Origin: Leptospira sp. WS60.C2
GTDB lineage: Bacteria > Spirochaetota > Leptospiria > Leptospirales > Leptospiraceae
Assembly (NCBI RefSeq): GCF_040833955.1
Contig: NZ_CP162133.1
Span: 868,001 to 932,000, forward strand
Direction of reading: 5' to 3'
Length of the DNA: 64,000 bases
Made by a program: the position numbers and the translations under genes. Positions 35,679-43,951 of this stretch are shown in pieces (the first letter of the stretch is position 1; the number at the start of each line of letters is the position of its first letter). The notes beneath the pieces are model-generated. The model saw nothing but the letters and a program-made list of their open reading frames with translations. It was not told the DNA's origin and ran no database searches.

Positions 35679-36735
35679 TTTCACCTATTTTTTTCTTCTA
35701 TTGGTTCTTTCTCTTTCACCTGTCTTTGGAAAAGAGAAGGAACTCTCATCTGAACAAATTGCCAAAAAGAAAGAAGTCCTCTCTAAAATGATTCGATATG
35801 GCACAAGCCAAGAACGAAAACAAGCATTAGGTGAGTTGGTAAGATTTCCCAAAGAAAGTGCAAGTGAACTTTATGTTTTGGTTGGGGAACAATTAAAAAC
35901 AGAGAAGGATATGGGAATGAAAATTGTCCTACTGAAAACAGTGGGAGATTTGAATTTGAGTGAAAATCACGAAACCATCATTTCTCTTTTCGAAGATAAT
36001 AATGAGGATGTGACCAAACAAGCGGTAACTTCTGCTAAAAAAATGAAACTTCCCGAAGCGACAAGTCCACTTTTGGAAAAAGTTAAAAAGGAAGACTTCA
36101 CAAAAAATTCTAATTCTTTGGCTTTGTACATAAGTGCCTTGGGCGAATTGCCTGATGGTAAAATTGCTGCGCCCTTTTTAGAAACAAAGTTTCGAGAAAA
36201 ATTTAATAATGCTGATATTCGCGGACAAATTGCACTCTATTTTGGAACGGTCTTATATCAAGAATCGGAATCTGCTCTGCTTGAAGTGGCCTTTGATGAT
36301 ATCCAGCCAACGACCCTTCGTTGTTATTCAATGAATACGCTTGGGAAACTGAAATCCGAAACTGCAAAACCTAAGTTATATGAACTTTTAGATTCTTTAA
36401 AGAAAACATCTGGAAAACTAGATGCAAAAAAAGCCCAATCTCTAAAAATTTATGCGATTGGTGCTCTTGTGACGATGGGAGACAAAGAAGTTTTCCAAGA
36501 ATTAAATGAATTTGCTCGTGATGATGATAGTATGGTGCGACTTCGTGCAATCGAATTTATGGGTAATTTAAAAGACCCAAAAGCATTGGAATTACTGGAA
36601 TACAAACGAGATAGAGATCCAAGTCCCAAGGTCCAAAAAGCGGCCAAAAAAGCCATTGATATGATCAACGGAAAAGACACTTCCACTGAAGAAGAAAAGC
36701 CACTAGAGGAAAAACTAGAAGAAGAACCCAAATGA
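35533..36735 (+). CDS. Exported HEAT-repeat protein (start unresolved)
   Basis: From about 35680 the frame encodes a secretion-signal-like stretch ([19 protein letters not shown]), then HEAT/PBS-lyase-type helical repeats ([55 protein letters not shown]) and an acidic Glu-rich tail. No ATG, GTG or TTG lies in frame directly before the signal stretch. The nearest ATG (35533) is 145 bases inside the response-regulator gene and would add about 50 residues ahead of the hydrophobic core. I give 35533 as the formal start, but a +1 frameshift from the regulator frame, a rare start codon or a base error is possible. Confidence 0.65.
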   Translation: MSKNLGTLKNYPKISKIYSISFAKIWKTNTSSKLSTAGFWNSKVTNRNNFTYFFLLLVLSLSPVFGKEKELSSEQIAKKKEVLSKMIRYGTSQERKQALGELVRFPKESASELYVLVGEQLKTEKDMGMKIVLLKTVGDLNLSENHETIISLFEDNNEDVTKQAVTSAKKMKLPEATSPLLEKVKKEDFTKNSNSLALYISALGELPDGKIAAPFLETKFREKFNNADIRGQIALYFGTVLYQESESALLEVAFDDIQPTTLRCYSMNTLGKLKSETAKPKLYELLDSLKKTSGKLDAKKAQSLKIYAIGALVTMGDKEVFQELNEFARDDDSMVRLRAIEFMGNLKDPKALELLEYKRDRDPSPKVQKAAKKAIDMINGKDTSTEEEKPLEEKLEEEPK

Positions 36736-37253
36736 AAATAAAAGGGATTTGGCGATTTCTGTTTTTCCCATGCCTTCGCATTGGAATTTTCGTTTTGGTA
36801 ACGATTGTGTTTCCACTACAATCGGAAACAGATTCAAAATACACGGGTCCAATCTCTCGCTCCGAAAAACGAATCTTAGATGGTAAATTAGAATACCAAA
36901 ATACTGGTAATTTCCCAACTGAATGGAAGTTGTATTTTAAAGGCAAACAAGGGGATTTCGTTGTTTTTTATGACTTGAATGGTGATGAAATTCATTTTCG
37001 ATACCGACGAAATAAGTTTGATTTAGATGCTGAATTTTTTGTGAAAGATCTTTTCGCTGGGAATCCATATCTCGTAAAAGGGGAATGGATTGGGTATTAT
37101 TTTTATTCCATAGATCAAAGAGGAAAACGTTCCCCGCTGCCTACCCCGAAAAAACTTCCCGGGGAAAAAAAAGAAATCGTAGAAAAACAAACCATTCCCA
37201 TTTTCCAACTGAAAGAATATAATGAAATCAGAACAGATGATTTGTTGTATTAA
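36732..37253 (+). CDS. Exported protein of unknown function (173 aa)
   Basis: The ATG overlaps the stop of the HEAT-repeat gene (ATGA), so the two are probably coupled. A basic N-terminus and hydrophobic core (LRIGIFVLVTIVFPLQS) indicate export. The mature part contains beta-rich stretches (EWKLYFKGKQGDFVVFYDLN, FRYRRNKFDLDAEFFVKDLF) with no known family. Its stop shares TTAA with the convergent next gene. Confidence 0.65.
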   Translation: MKIKGIWRFLFFPCLRIGIFVLVTIVFPLQSETDSKYTGPISRSEKRILDGKLEYQNTGNFPTEWKLYFKGKQGDFVVFYDLNGDEIHFRYRRNKFDLDAEFFVKDLFAGNPYLVKGEWIGYYFYSIDQRGKRSPLPTPKKLPGEKKEIVEKQTIPIFQLKEYNEIRTDDLLY

Positions 37254-38824
37254 ATTTCGAAGAGATGTAAAAATTGAAAATTGATAAATAAAATTGGCAT
37301 CGGTGAGTTTTCTTTTTCTGAATAACTAATGTTTAGTGAAAGAAAGGGACTTACATATTTTAGTTTGATGATTTCTTCGCGGTCAGTTAGATTGATATTA
37401 AAATCAGAGGCATACGTCCAGTTTTCAAACCAAGCTCGTGTTTTAGGATTTCCTTCTCGAAAGATTGCACTGAGTTCTAAAAGATGGCCTGCCTGTATCG
37501 GCACTGCGATTTTTCCTTCCCATTGTCCAGCCAATTCTCTTTTTTCAAATCCTATGGAAAGGACGGTTCTATTGTTTCTCCATTCATAGAATAGAGCCTT
37601 CCCAATTTCATTGTATTGGAAATTTCCTCGTTCTTGGTATTGCCTATAACGATAGAGTAAATTGCCATATTCGGAAACAATCATAGGTAAAAATCCAGAG
37701 CCACCAGTTTCAAATCGATGCCCTTCTACAGAAGAGAGACCTTCTCCTCCAAGAATGTATTTGTAACTGCCACGAACGTAGCCTAAGGTTTGGGGTATCT
37801 CTGGTCTGATGTCTCCCGTGGTTACATTGCCATACAAAAGGGGAGAGTCTCGGTAGAAAGTCGAATCCAGAAAAAATTTGGAATCATAGAATTCCGATTT
37901 TGTATATAGAAAACCAACCGACTCTTTCCGATCAAAGATGGATTCGGATTGGACTCGATGTTTGCCAGCATGTTGAAAGTGGTAGGAATCATTGACAAAC
38001 AAACTGGATTTATTTTCTTCTGGTGACCAAACTCCCGAATAAGATTTGTTCGCTGATGTAAAATAGATTCCTGGTCGGTAGGAAAATCCTGGGGCATAAA
38101 AAAAACCAATTTCTGCTTTGTTTCCATTACTTGGAAGTTGGATTCCTAAAAACTGAGAATCTTGTATCGGTTGGGGAAGAGGAGAGTTAGTTCGATCCAT
38201 TTGGGAATAAAAGTTTGGATCTTTTGCAAAGTAAAAGTGAGGAATGGGTTTGTATCGATTTCCTGTGGTAAAACGGTAGATATCATACTTTAAATCCAAA
38301 CCATACGCGATGGATTCATCCCGTTTTTCTAGGATCATTCTTTGTCCTCTCAGATACCCACCAAATGACAGAAAAGAATGATTTTTTTCTTCCCTTGGAA
38401 GGTATTGTACATCTAAATTTTGATAACCTAGACCAACAAACAAGTGTTCTTCTGAAGAGGGATCTCCAGAGGGCGTTTCGATGTGATGGGAGAGCTCGTT
38501 TTTTTTGTCGGGGAATCTAGTTCCCTTTTTGGATGTGAGTTTTGTGCTTTCCTGGTTGGGTGGGGGGAGAGGTGGGTAATTGAGTCCTTCCGTTTTCCAA
38601 AGTTTGGAAACAAGAGAAGCATCCCTTCCTGTTAAAGAACGTTTCCAAAGAAAAAAATCATCCCGTGGACCATTTGCCTTTTCTTTCCATTTTGCCGCGA
38701 GTCTAGGGGAAAACCCAGACCGTAGAAGAGTGGTGACAGACACATCCTTTGGCCGTTTTTCGCCAGCAAACAATGACTGTACGACTAAAAAGCACAAAAA
38801 GGGCGCAATTTTCTGCCAATCCAC
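37250..38824 (-). CDS. Putative outer-membrane beta-barrel protein, unknown
   Basis: 524 aa with a signal peptide (MDWQKIAPFLCFLVVQSLFA). An N-terminal segment of about 80 residues (DVSVTTLLRSGFSPRLAAKW, DASLVSKLWKTEGLN) vaguely resembles helix-hairpin-helix repeats and is followed by a proline-rich linker. The remaining 380 residues are aromatic-rich beta strands (HLFVGLGYQNLDVQYLP, SFGGYLRGQRMILEKRDES) ending in FINFQFLHLFEI, a typical barrel terminus. No known family. Convergent with the gene before it, with overlapping stop codons. Confidence 0.68.
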   Translation of the reverse strand: MDWQKIAPFLCFLVVQSLFAGEKRPKDVSVTTLLRSGFSPRLAAKWKEKANGPRDDFFLWKRSLTGRDASLVSKLWKTEGLNYPPLPPPNQESTKLTSKKGTRFPDKKNELSHHIETPSGDPSSEEHLFVGLGYQNLDVQYLPREEKNHSFLSFGGYLRGQRMILEKRDESIAYGLDLKYDIYRFTTGNRYKPIPHFYFAKDPNFYSQMDRTNSPLPQPIQDSQFLGIQLPSNGNKAEIGFFYAPGFSYRPGIYFTSANKSYSGVWSPEENKSSLFVNDSYHFQHAGKHRVQSESIFDRKESVGFLYTKSEFYDSKFFLDSTFYRDSPLLYGNVTTGDIRPEIPQTLGYVRGSYKYILGGEGLSSVEGHRFETGGSGFLPMIVSEYGNLLYRYRQYQERGNFQYNEIGKALFYEWRNNRTVLSIGFEKRELAGQWEGKIAVPIQAGHLLELSAIFREGNPKTRAWFENWTYASDFNINLTDREEIIKLKYVSPFLSLNISYSEKENSPMPILFINFQFLHLFEI

Positions 38825-38995
38825 CAGGATTGGGGTCTGAAATTGTTTATTTTTTCCTTCATTGCGTTTGCTTTTTTTAGAAAAAGGGACATATTTTAAG
38901 GAACGGAGAAAAAAATATCCATCTCGGGCGGGTTTTGTCCTAGAGGAATGCTAAATTGAGAATACAAACCGATAAAAAACGTGAAAAAAATATTG

Positions 38996-39018
38996 ACTTA
39001 ACTTCTCAAATGTTAAGT
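38996..39018. promoter_or_regulatory. Inverted repeat over a -35-like box, candidate operator
   Basis: ACTTAAC and GTTAAGT are perfect 7-bp arms separated by 9 bases, a spacing (centre to centre 16) usual for a dimeric repressor or activator. The left arm overlaps the TTGACT box. Confidence 0.45.
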
Positions 39019-39067
39019 AGTGTAAACAAGCGTTTAGTATATTATTGGTATTATTTTTTAGTTTTAT

Positions 39068-39085
39068 GTCGTCTAACTAGATGAC
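39068..39085 (+). promoter_or_regulatory. 5' UTR hairpin abutting the ribosome-binding site
   Basis: GTCGTCT / AGATGAC (one G-U pair) with loop AACT ends directly before GGGGAGG (39086-39092), the Shine-Dalgarno of the 39101 gene. The position suggests control of ribosome access or mRNA stability. Confidence 0.4.
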
Positions 39086-39100
39086 GGGGAGGAAAAACCT

Positions 39101-39316
39101 ATGATCGTTCGATCCATCCAACAACCCGCTTACAACCGCCACAAGGATTCTGGTCTCGCAGGCCAAGGTCCTAAAAAGGGATTTTCCCAAAACCAATCCG
39201 GTAGAACCTTTGAGGAATACCTAATGGAAGCGTTCCAAGGAGAGGTAGTTCAGAAAGGAAATTGGGTATCCCCCAATCTATCTGACTTAGGCCAAAAGAA
39301 CCTGAGAAAGATGTAA
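39101..39316 (+). CDS. Small basic protein (71 aa), unknown
   Basis: A strong Shine-Dalgarno (GGGGAGG, 8 bases before ATG) supports translation. The product starts MIVRSIQQPAYNRHKDSG and ends with a predicted amphipathic helix (TFEEYLMEAFQGEVVQ). It has no signal peptide or membrane span and no family I recognise. The leader with an inverted repeat and hairpin is unusually elaborate for so small a gene, suggesting regulated high expression. The polysaccharide exporter genes follow 58 bases later. Confidence 0.65.
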   Translation: MIVRSIQQPAYNRHKDSGLAGQGPKKGFSQNQSGRTFEEYLMEAFQGEVVQKGNWVSPNLSDLGQKNLRKM

Positions 39317-39327
39317 TCGTCTACCTT

Positions 39328-39358
39328 CCTGGTTTCTGGTCTAGAATCAGGATCCAGG
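39328..39358 (+). other. Stem-loop between the small gene and wzm
   Basis: CCTGGTTTCTG pairs with CAGGATCCAGG (one mismatch, one wobble) around a 9-base loop. No T-run follows, so it is not a standard terminator. It may be a processing or stability element. Confidence 0.4.
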
Positions 39359-39374
39359 GGCCGACAATCAAAGT

Positions 39375-40124
39375 ATGGAGAAAGTATCCATACTTTGGGC
39401 TCTCGTTCGGCGCGACTATGCTCTGCAATATGCAGGATCCTTTTTGGGAATTTCCTGGATGTTTTTACAGAACTTAGTGCTCATAAGCTTGTACGCTCTC
39501 GTTTTCTTAGTCCTCAATCTGAAAAACCCATCCACACAAGAAGATTTCACTGCTTATCTGTTGACTGGACTTTTATTTTGGATTCCCATCCAGGAGTTAT
39601 TGGTCAGGGGAACAGGGATTCTCACTGACAATCGGTCCTTATTAAAACGCTCAAGCCTTGGGATTGATCTTTTTTTATGGATCCCCTATGTTCAGTTTCT
39701 CATCCATAGCCTTGTCACCTCTATCCCAGTATTCCTTTACTTGGGTTACTCTGGAAAATTAAACCTAACAGGGATTACATTTGGATACATGGTGCTTATT
39801 GTATCTGGTTTGTATCTCATGTTACTTTTACATTATCTCTCACGGTTAAACATTCTATTGAAGGACATCTCACCTCTTATCCGTTTGGTGAGTCAGCTAA
39901 TCTTTTGGGGGATTCCTGTTTTATATTATCCCACAGGGTATCTTAAACAATGGAACGAATGGAATCCATTTACCATTCCTTTAGATATTTTTCGCACAAC
40001 AGTGATTAATGGATTCCAGGCACAATTTGATTGGATTCATTTGCTTCCGTTTCTCTTTTTCTTTTTTTTAGTGTATTTACTTGCGAAAAGAAAATTTCAA
40101 TCTGTGATATTGGATCATCTTTAA
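39375..40124 (+). CDS. ABC-2 type polysaccharide export permease (Wzm-like)
   Basis: The 249-aa protein has about six hydrophobic segments. The N-terminus reads LVRRDYALQYAGSFLGISWMF, the usual RDLKxRYxxSxLGxxW motif of O-antigen/teichoic acid exporters. The late IPVLYYPTGYLKQWNEWNPF matches the conserved P-x-x-Y-P...NP signature. It forms the membrane part of the exporter with the ATPase encoded 6 bases downstream. The exported glycan is unknown. Confidence 0.9.
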   Translation: MEKVSILWALVRRDYALQYAGSFLGISWMFLQNLVLISLYALVFLVLNLKNPSTQEDFTAYLLTGLLFWIPIQELLVRGTGILTDNRSLLKRSSLGIDLFLWIPYVQFLIHSLVTSIPVFLYLGYSGKLNLTGITFGYMVLIVSGLYLMLLLHYLSRLNILLKDISPLIRLVSQLIFWGIPVLYYPTGYLKQWNEWNPFTIPLDIFRTTVINGFQAQFDWIHLLPFLFFFFLVYLLAKRKFQSVILDHL

Positions 40125-40130
40125 CATCAA

Positions 40131-41324
40131 ATGAATTCTGTTTTCATTGAAAATCTCTCTAAGGATTATCATGGATTTTCTAAACCTTGGAAACGAATCC
40201 TTGCAGGACTTAGTTTTGGATACTTTGGAATTGATTCAAAATTCACAGCAATCCACTCATTCAATCTAAAAGTAGAACCTGGGGAAATTCTTGGCATCAT
40301 CGGTCGAAATGGTGCGGGAAAATCTACTTTATTAAAACTGATTACTGGTGTGATCCAAAAAGACAAAGGTACGTTACATGTGAACGGATCAGTTCGAGCT
40401 CTTTTGGAACTTAGTGTAGGATTCAATCCAGAACTATCTGGAGAAGAAAATGTATATTTTAATGGTCTCGTTTGGGGATACAAACCTTCGGAAATCAAGG
40501 CACTTTCTCATTCCATTTTCCAATTTGCGGAACTTGAAGACTTCCGATTCACTCCATTAAAAAATTATAGCTCTGGAATGGCGATGAGACTTGGGTTTAG
40601 TTTAGCAACAGCTAAGCGACCAGATATACTCATTGTGGATGAAGCCCTTGCTGTGGGGGATGCCAGTTTCCAACAAAAATGTTTGAAACGGATCAGAGAA
40701 TTTTCAGAGAAAGGTTCTTCTATTTTAGTAGTAAGTCACGATTTGGGTCTTGTCTCTTACTTTTGTACAAGAGTCATTCTTTTAGACAAAGGCAAACTTT
40801 TGTTTGAGGGCAGTCCTCAAGAGACAATTGAACAATATATGCACGTGTTAGCTGGTAATGTGGGAGAAACACAATCTCTTTCTAACCAAACGATTCAGAA
40901 CCTTCGCATTGATTTGCTAAACCAAAATGGTGTGAATTCGAACGTATTTTTTATTGGCTCCAAGGTTCGTTTACAGGTAATCTTTCAGGCAGATGTGACG
41001 ATGGAAAATGCAACCGTTGGATTCCACATTGATAACGAAAAAGGAATCCGTATTTTTGGAACGAACACCTTTCATTTGGGGGATTCTAAGCGGAATTTTC
41101 AAAAAGGGAAAAACTACCAGGTTGAATTTGATTTTCCCATTCAGTTCTCTGCTGGAAAATATAGCCTCGGCCTTGCCATCCACAAAGGTGAATCTCATGT
41201 CGAAGGAAGTTACTTTTGGCGGGAGTCCCTCTTGGATTTCGAAGTAGAACCTGGAAAAATCGCGAAATTTGTCGGAATTTGTCACATTCCAACGGAATTC
41301 CAGATCAAGGAAGACTTCCGTTAA
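40131..41324 (+). CDS. Polysaccharide export ATP-binding protein with substrate-binding tail (Wzt-like)
   Basis: The 397-aa protein has an ABC ATPase domain: Walker A GIIGRNGAGKSTLL (Lys64), NGLVWGYK, signature YSSGMAMRLGF, Walker B ILIVDEALAVGD and switch His in VVSHDLG. A C-terminal domain of about 150 residues (from about 245) is beta-rich, as in the Wzt carbohydrate-binding domain that recognises the finished O-antigen end. It works with the Wzm-like permease in the inner membrane. The long C-terminal domain implies that a capped polysaccharide is exported. Confidence 0.93.
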   Translation: MNSVFIENLSKDYHGFSKPWKRILAGLSFGYFGIDSKFTAIHSFNLKVEPGEILGIIGRNGAGKSTLLKLITGVIQKDKGTLHVNGSVRALLELSVGFNPELSGEENVYFNGLVWGYKPSEIKALSHSIFQFAELEDFRFTPLKNYSSGMAMRLGFSLATAKRPDILIVDEALAVGDASFQQKCLKRIREFSEKGSSILVVSHDLGLVSYFCTRVILLDKGKLLFEGSPQETIEQYMHVLAGNVGETQSLSNQTIQNLRIDLLNQNGVNSNVFFIGSKVRLQVIFQADVTMENATVGFHIDNEKGIRIFGTNTFHLGDSKRNFQKGKNYQVEFDFPIQFSAGKYSLGLAIHKGESHVEGSYFWRESLLDFEVEPGKIAKFVGICHIPTEFQIKEDFR

Positions 41325-41377
41325 TGGATGCGAAAAACAGTTTCCTTTTCGAAGAAAATTGAAAATCTGGAAAACCT

Positions 41378-42682
41378 ATGAAAGTTTGTGTCGTCGGAAC
41401 CGGATATGTAGGCCTCGTTGCAGGTACTTGTTTTGCCGAATATGGCAATGATGTCATTTGTATTGATAAAGATGAGAAAAAGATCAGTGATTTAAAAAAA
41501 GGGGTCATCCCCATTTATGAGCCAGGATTATCCGAACTGGTAGAACGTAATTATAAAGAAGGTAGACTTAAGTTTTCCACATCCTTAAAAGAAGGTGTTG
41601 AATCTTCGGAGTTTGTTTTTATCGCGGTAGGGACACCTACATCTGACAATGGTTCTGCGGATCTCCGATTTGTTTTTGCAGTAGCAGAAGAAGTAGGCAA
41701 AACCATGAACGGGTATAAGATCATCGTAGACAAATCCACCGTACCTGTCGGAACAGCAGATAAGGTAAAAGAAATTGTCGCTAAGCACACAAAACATCCG
41801 TTTGATGTTGTTTCCAATCCAGAATTTTTGAAAGAAGGTGCTGCGATTGAAGACTTTATGCGTCCAGAACGTGTCGTGATTGGAGCCGAATCTGATCATG
41901 CTGCTAAAAAAATGAGCGAGTTGTATTCTCCCTTCGTACTCAATGGAAACCCGATCATCACGATGAGCATTCGTTCCGCGGAGCTAACAAAGTATGCATG
42001 TAATGCTTTCCTTGCAACTAAGATTTCATTTGTAAACGAAATTGCCAATCTCTGCGATGCATTGGGTGCTAATTATGATGATGTTAGAAAAGGGATGGGA
42101 ACAGATTCCAGAATTGGACGCCAGTTTTTGTATGCTGGAATTGGATATGGTGGTTCTTGTTTTCCAAAAGATGTGAGAGCGCTTCTACGAACAGCAGAGG
42201 AAGTGAATGCTCCTATGCACATCATCCAATCAGTGGAAGATGTAAATGAAAAACAAAAAACACGACTGACTGATAAAATTTTCCAACATTTTCAATCAAC
42301 CGATATGAAAGGGAAAACATTTGGAATTTGGGGGCTTTCCTTTAAACCTGGAACAGATGATATGCGGGAAGCTCCTTCCATTCCGTTAATTTATGAACTT
42401 CATAAAAATGGAGCAAAAATCCAGGTATTTGATCCAGCGGCGATGGAAACATCTAAGTATTACTTCGATGGTAAAGTTGAGTATAAAAACGATGCATACT
42501 CTGCGTTACAAGGTGCAGATGCAATGTTACTTTTAACAGAATGGCGTGAATTTCGTGAGCCTGATTTTCAAAAGATCAAATCGCTTTTAAAATCTCCACT
42601 CATCTTTGATGGAAGAAATCAATACAAACCTAACTTGATGCAAGAGTTGGGTTTTACTTATTACTCCATCGGGAATCGATAG
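41378..42682 (+). CDS. UDP-glucose/GDP-mannose 6-dehydrogenase
   Basis: The 434-aa protein carries the N-terminal NAD site VCVVGTGYVGLVAGTCFAEY, DKSTVPVGTADKV, VVSNPEFLKEGAAIEDF and PERVVIG. The catalytic Cys261 sits in IGYGGSCFPKD, and the C-terminal domain has GLSFKPGTDDMREAPS. This motif set fits UDP-glucose dehydrogenase (Ugd), which makes UDP-glucuronate for envelope polysaccharide. GDP-mannose dehydrogenase cannot be excluded. Lying 53 bases after the Wzt-like gene supports a polysaccharide role. Confidence 0.93.
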   Translation: MKVCVVGTGYVGLVAGTCFAEYGNDVICIDKDEKKISDLKKGVIPIYEPGLSELVERNYKEGRLKFSTSLKEGVESSEFVFIAVGTPTSDNGSADLRFVFAVAEEVGKTMNGYKIIVDKSTVPVGTADKVKEIVAKHTKHPFDVVSNPEFLKEGAAIEDFMRPERVVIGAESDHAAKKMSELYSPFVLNGNPIITMSIRSAELTKYACNAFLATKISFVNEIANLCDALGANYDDVRKGMGTDSRIGRQFLYAGIGYGGSCFPKDVRALLRTAEEVNAPMHIIQSVEDVNEKQKTRLTDKIFQHFQSTDMKGKTFGIWGLSFKPGTDDMREAPSIPLIYELHKNGAKIQVFDPAAMETSKYYFDGKVEYKNDAYSALQGADAMLLLTEWREFREPDFQKIKSLLKSPLIFDGRNQYKPNLMQELGFTYYSIGNR

Positions 42683-42692
42683 TCAAAAATAG

Positions 42693-42717
42693 GCAAGCGA
42701 ACACTTGTTTTGCTTGC
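42693..42717 (-). terminator. Probable terminator of the thioredoxin-TPR gene
   Basis: The stem GCAAGC / GCTTGC has a 13-base loop. Read on the minus strand it is followed by CTATTTTTG. The short stem makes it weak. Confidence 0.4.
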
Positions 42718-42729
42718 TTGCTACTTACA

Positions 42730-43551
42730 TTAAAATCCTTTTTCGATTTGTGCTAAAGTTTCTTTGCAGATTGATAAGTCGGATTCTGAAACTAATTTCG
42801 GTTGGATTTCGGTCAAAATGATTTTTGCTGATTTCCAGTCGCCTAACTCTTTTAAACTAATCCCGTAGTATAATTTTGCCGTAATCAAACGTTTTGAATT
42901 TGGATATGTTTGGATGAATTCCTTCCAAGAACTAACCGCCAATTCTTTCGGACCATTTACGGATCGAATTAAATTTAAATTGAAAAATGAATTTTCTCTT
43001 ACAAGCGGAACTTGTTTGGATTTTTGCATGGATGTTTGAAACGCATCTTCTGCTTTTGCATATTCTTTATTTTGAAAGTACAATAAACCCAGTCGAAAAT
43101 GGAAATGTGGATTCTCTTTGTCTTTTCGAATTTCTGTTTTTAAAAAAGACTCTAGGTCTGGTTCTTGCAAAATCCGTTTTGAAATAGAAAGGATATCTTC
43201 TTTAGTTGCAAGGCCAGCAATCTTTGTGACAAAATTTCCATCTCCATCTAAAAAGAGAATCGTAGGATACCCTTCTATACTATATTTTTTTCTTAGATTG
43301 GGAAATTCTTCTCCATCTAACCTAACACGTACAAATTGGTCTAAAATCCGACTGACTTCTGGATCCGGGAAGATTTCTTTTTCCAAAACCATACAATACG
43401 TACACCAATCTGCAAAAACATCAACAATGACGTATTTTTTTTCCTGTTTGGCGGTTTCAAATCCCTTTTGAATGGAATTGCCCCATTTCGAATCTGCCGA
43501 TAGATTCAAAGTCAGAAGAAAAGTGAGGACAAAAAAATAAGCTCGGAACAT
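42730..43551 (-). CDS. Exported thioredoxin-fold protein with TPR tail
   Basis: The 273-aa protein has a signal peptide (FVLTFLLTLNLSA) and a thioredoxin domain with the active site DVFADWCTYCMVLEKE (Cys50, Cys53), YPTILFLDGDG and the cis-proline loop GYPT. The WCxxC context resembles the DsbD gamma/DUF255-type reductases more than DsbA. Residues about 150-270 form TPR-like helices (HFRLGLLYFQNKEYAKAEDA). It probably handles disulfides in the periplasm, with the TPR part recruiting partners. Convergent with the dehydrogenase gene. Confidence 0.85.
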   Translation of the reverse strand: MFRAYFFVLTFLLTLNLSADSKWGNSIQKGFETAKQEKKYVIVDVFADWCTYCMVLEKEIFPDPEVSRILDQFVRVRLDGEEFPNLRKKYSIEGYPTILFLDGDGNFVTKIAGLATKEDILSISKRILQEPDLESFLKTEIRKDKENPHFHFRLGLLYFQNKEYAKAEDAFQTSMQKSKQVPLVRENSFFNLNLIRSVNGPKELAVSSWKEFIQTYPNSKRLITAKLYYGISLKELGDWKSAKIILTEIQPKLVSESDLSICKETLAQIEKGF

Positions 43552-43650
43552 TCGCTCTCATTCTAACCCATTTCATCGCAAGGTAACAACCAATTTTCGC
43601 TTTTTCGAAATGGAATAGGCTATTTCCGTGGTAGTTAGAAGGCACCAAAA

Positions 43651-43929
43651 ATGGAATTTTTATTAAAATTGGAAGATTTACTCCGGAAACGCAAAGAAGA
43701 GCTCCCAGAAAAATCTTATACAGCTGAGTTGTTTCGAGACGGGGTGGACCGAATTCTCAAAAAAATTGGCGAAGAAGCGGGAGAGGTAATCATCGCCGCC
43801 AAAAATCCAAATGAAAAGGAACTGATTCATGAAATTGCAGATTTAGTATTCCATTTGGAAGTGCTCATGGTAGAAAAAGGAATCAGTTTATCAACCATTG
43901 CCAAAGAATTAGAAAAAAGACATAGCTAA
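43651..43929 (+). CDS. hisE: Phosphoribosyl-ATP pyrophosphatase
   Basis: The 92-aa protein is a complete HisE. It has [20 protein letters not shown], the metal-binding helix [14 protein letters not shown] and [14 protein letters not shown]. It hydrolyses phosphoribosyl-ATP in histidine synthesis. It is stand-alone rather than fused to HisI and sits outside a his operon. lpxK follows 22 bases later. An AGAAGG precedes the start. Confidence 0.95.
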   Translation: MEFLLKLEDLLRKRKEELPEKSYTAELFRDGVDRILKKIGEEAGEVIIAAKNPNEKELIHEIADLVFHLEVLMVEKGISLSTIAKELEKRHS

Positions 43930-43951
43930 TGAGTTTCCGTAGGGAAACGAC

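Larger units (their letters stand above)
38825..39100 (+). promoter_or_regulatory. Leader/promoter region of the 39101 gene
   Basis: This 276-bp AT-rich gap carries a TTGACT -35-like box (38993-38998), but no convincing -10 at standard spacing. It also holds an inverted repeat (38996-39018) and a hairpin next to the Shine-Dalgarno (39068-39085). The latter two are listed separately. Confidence 0.45.
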
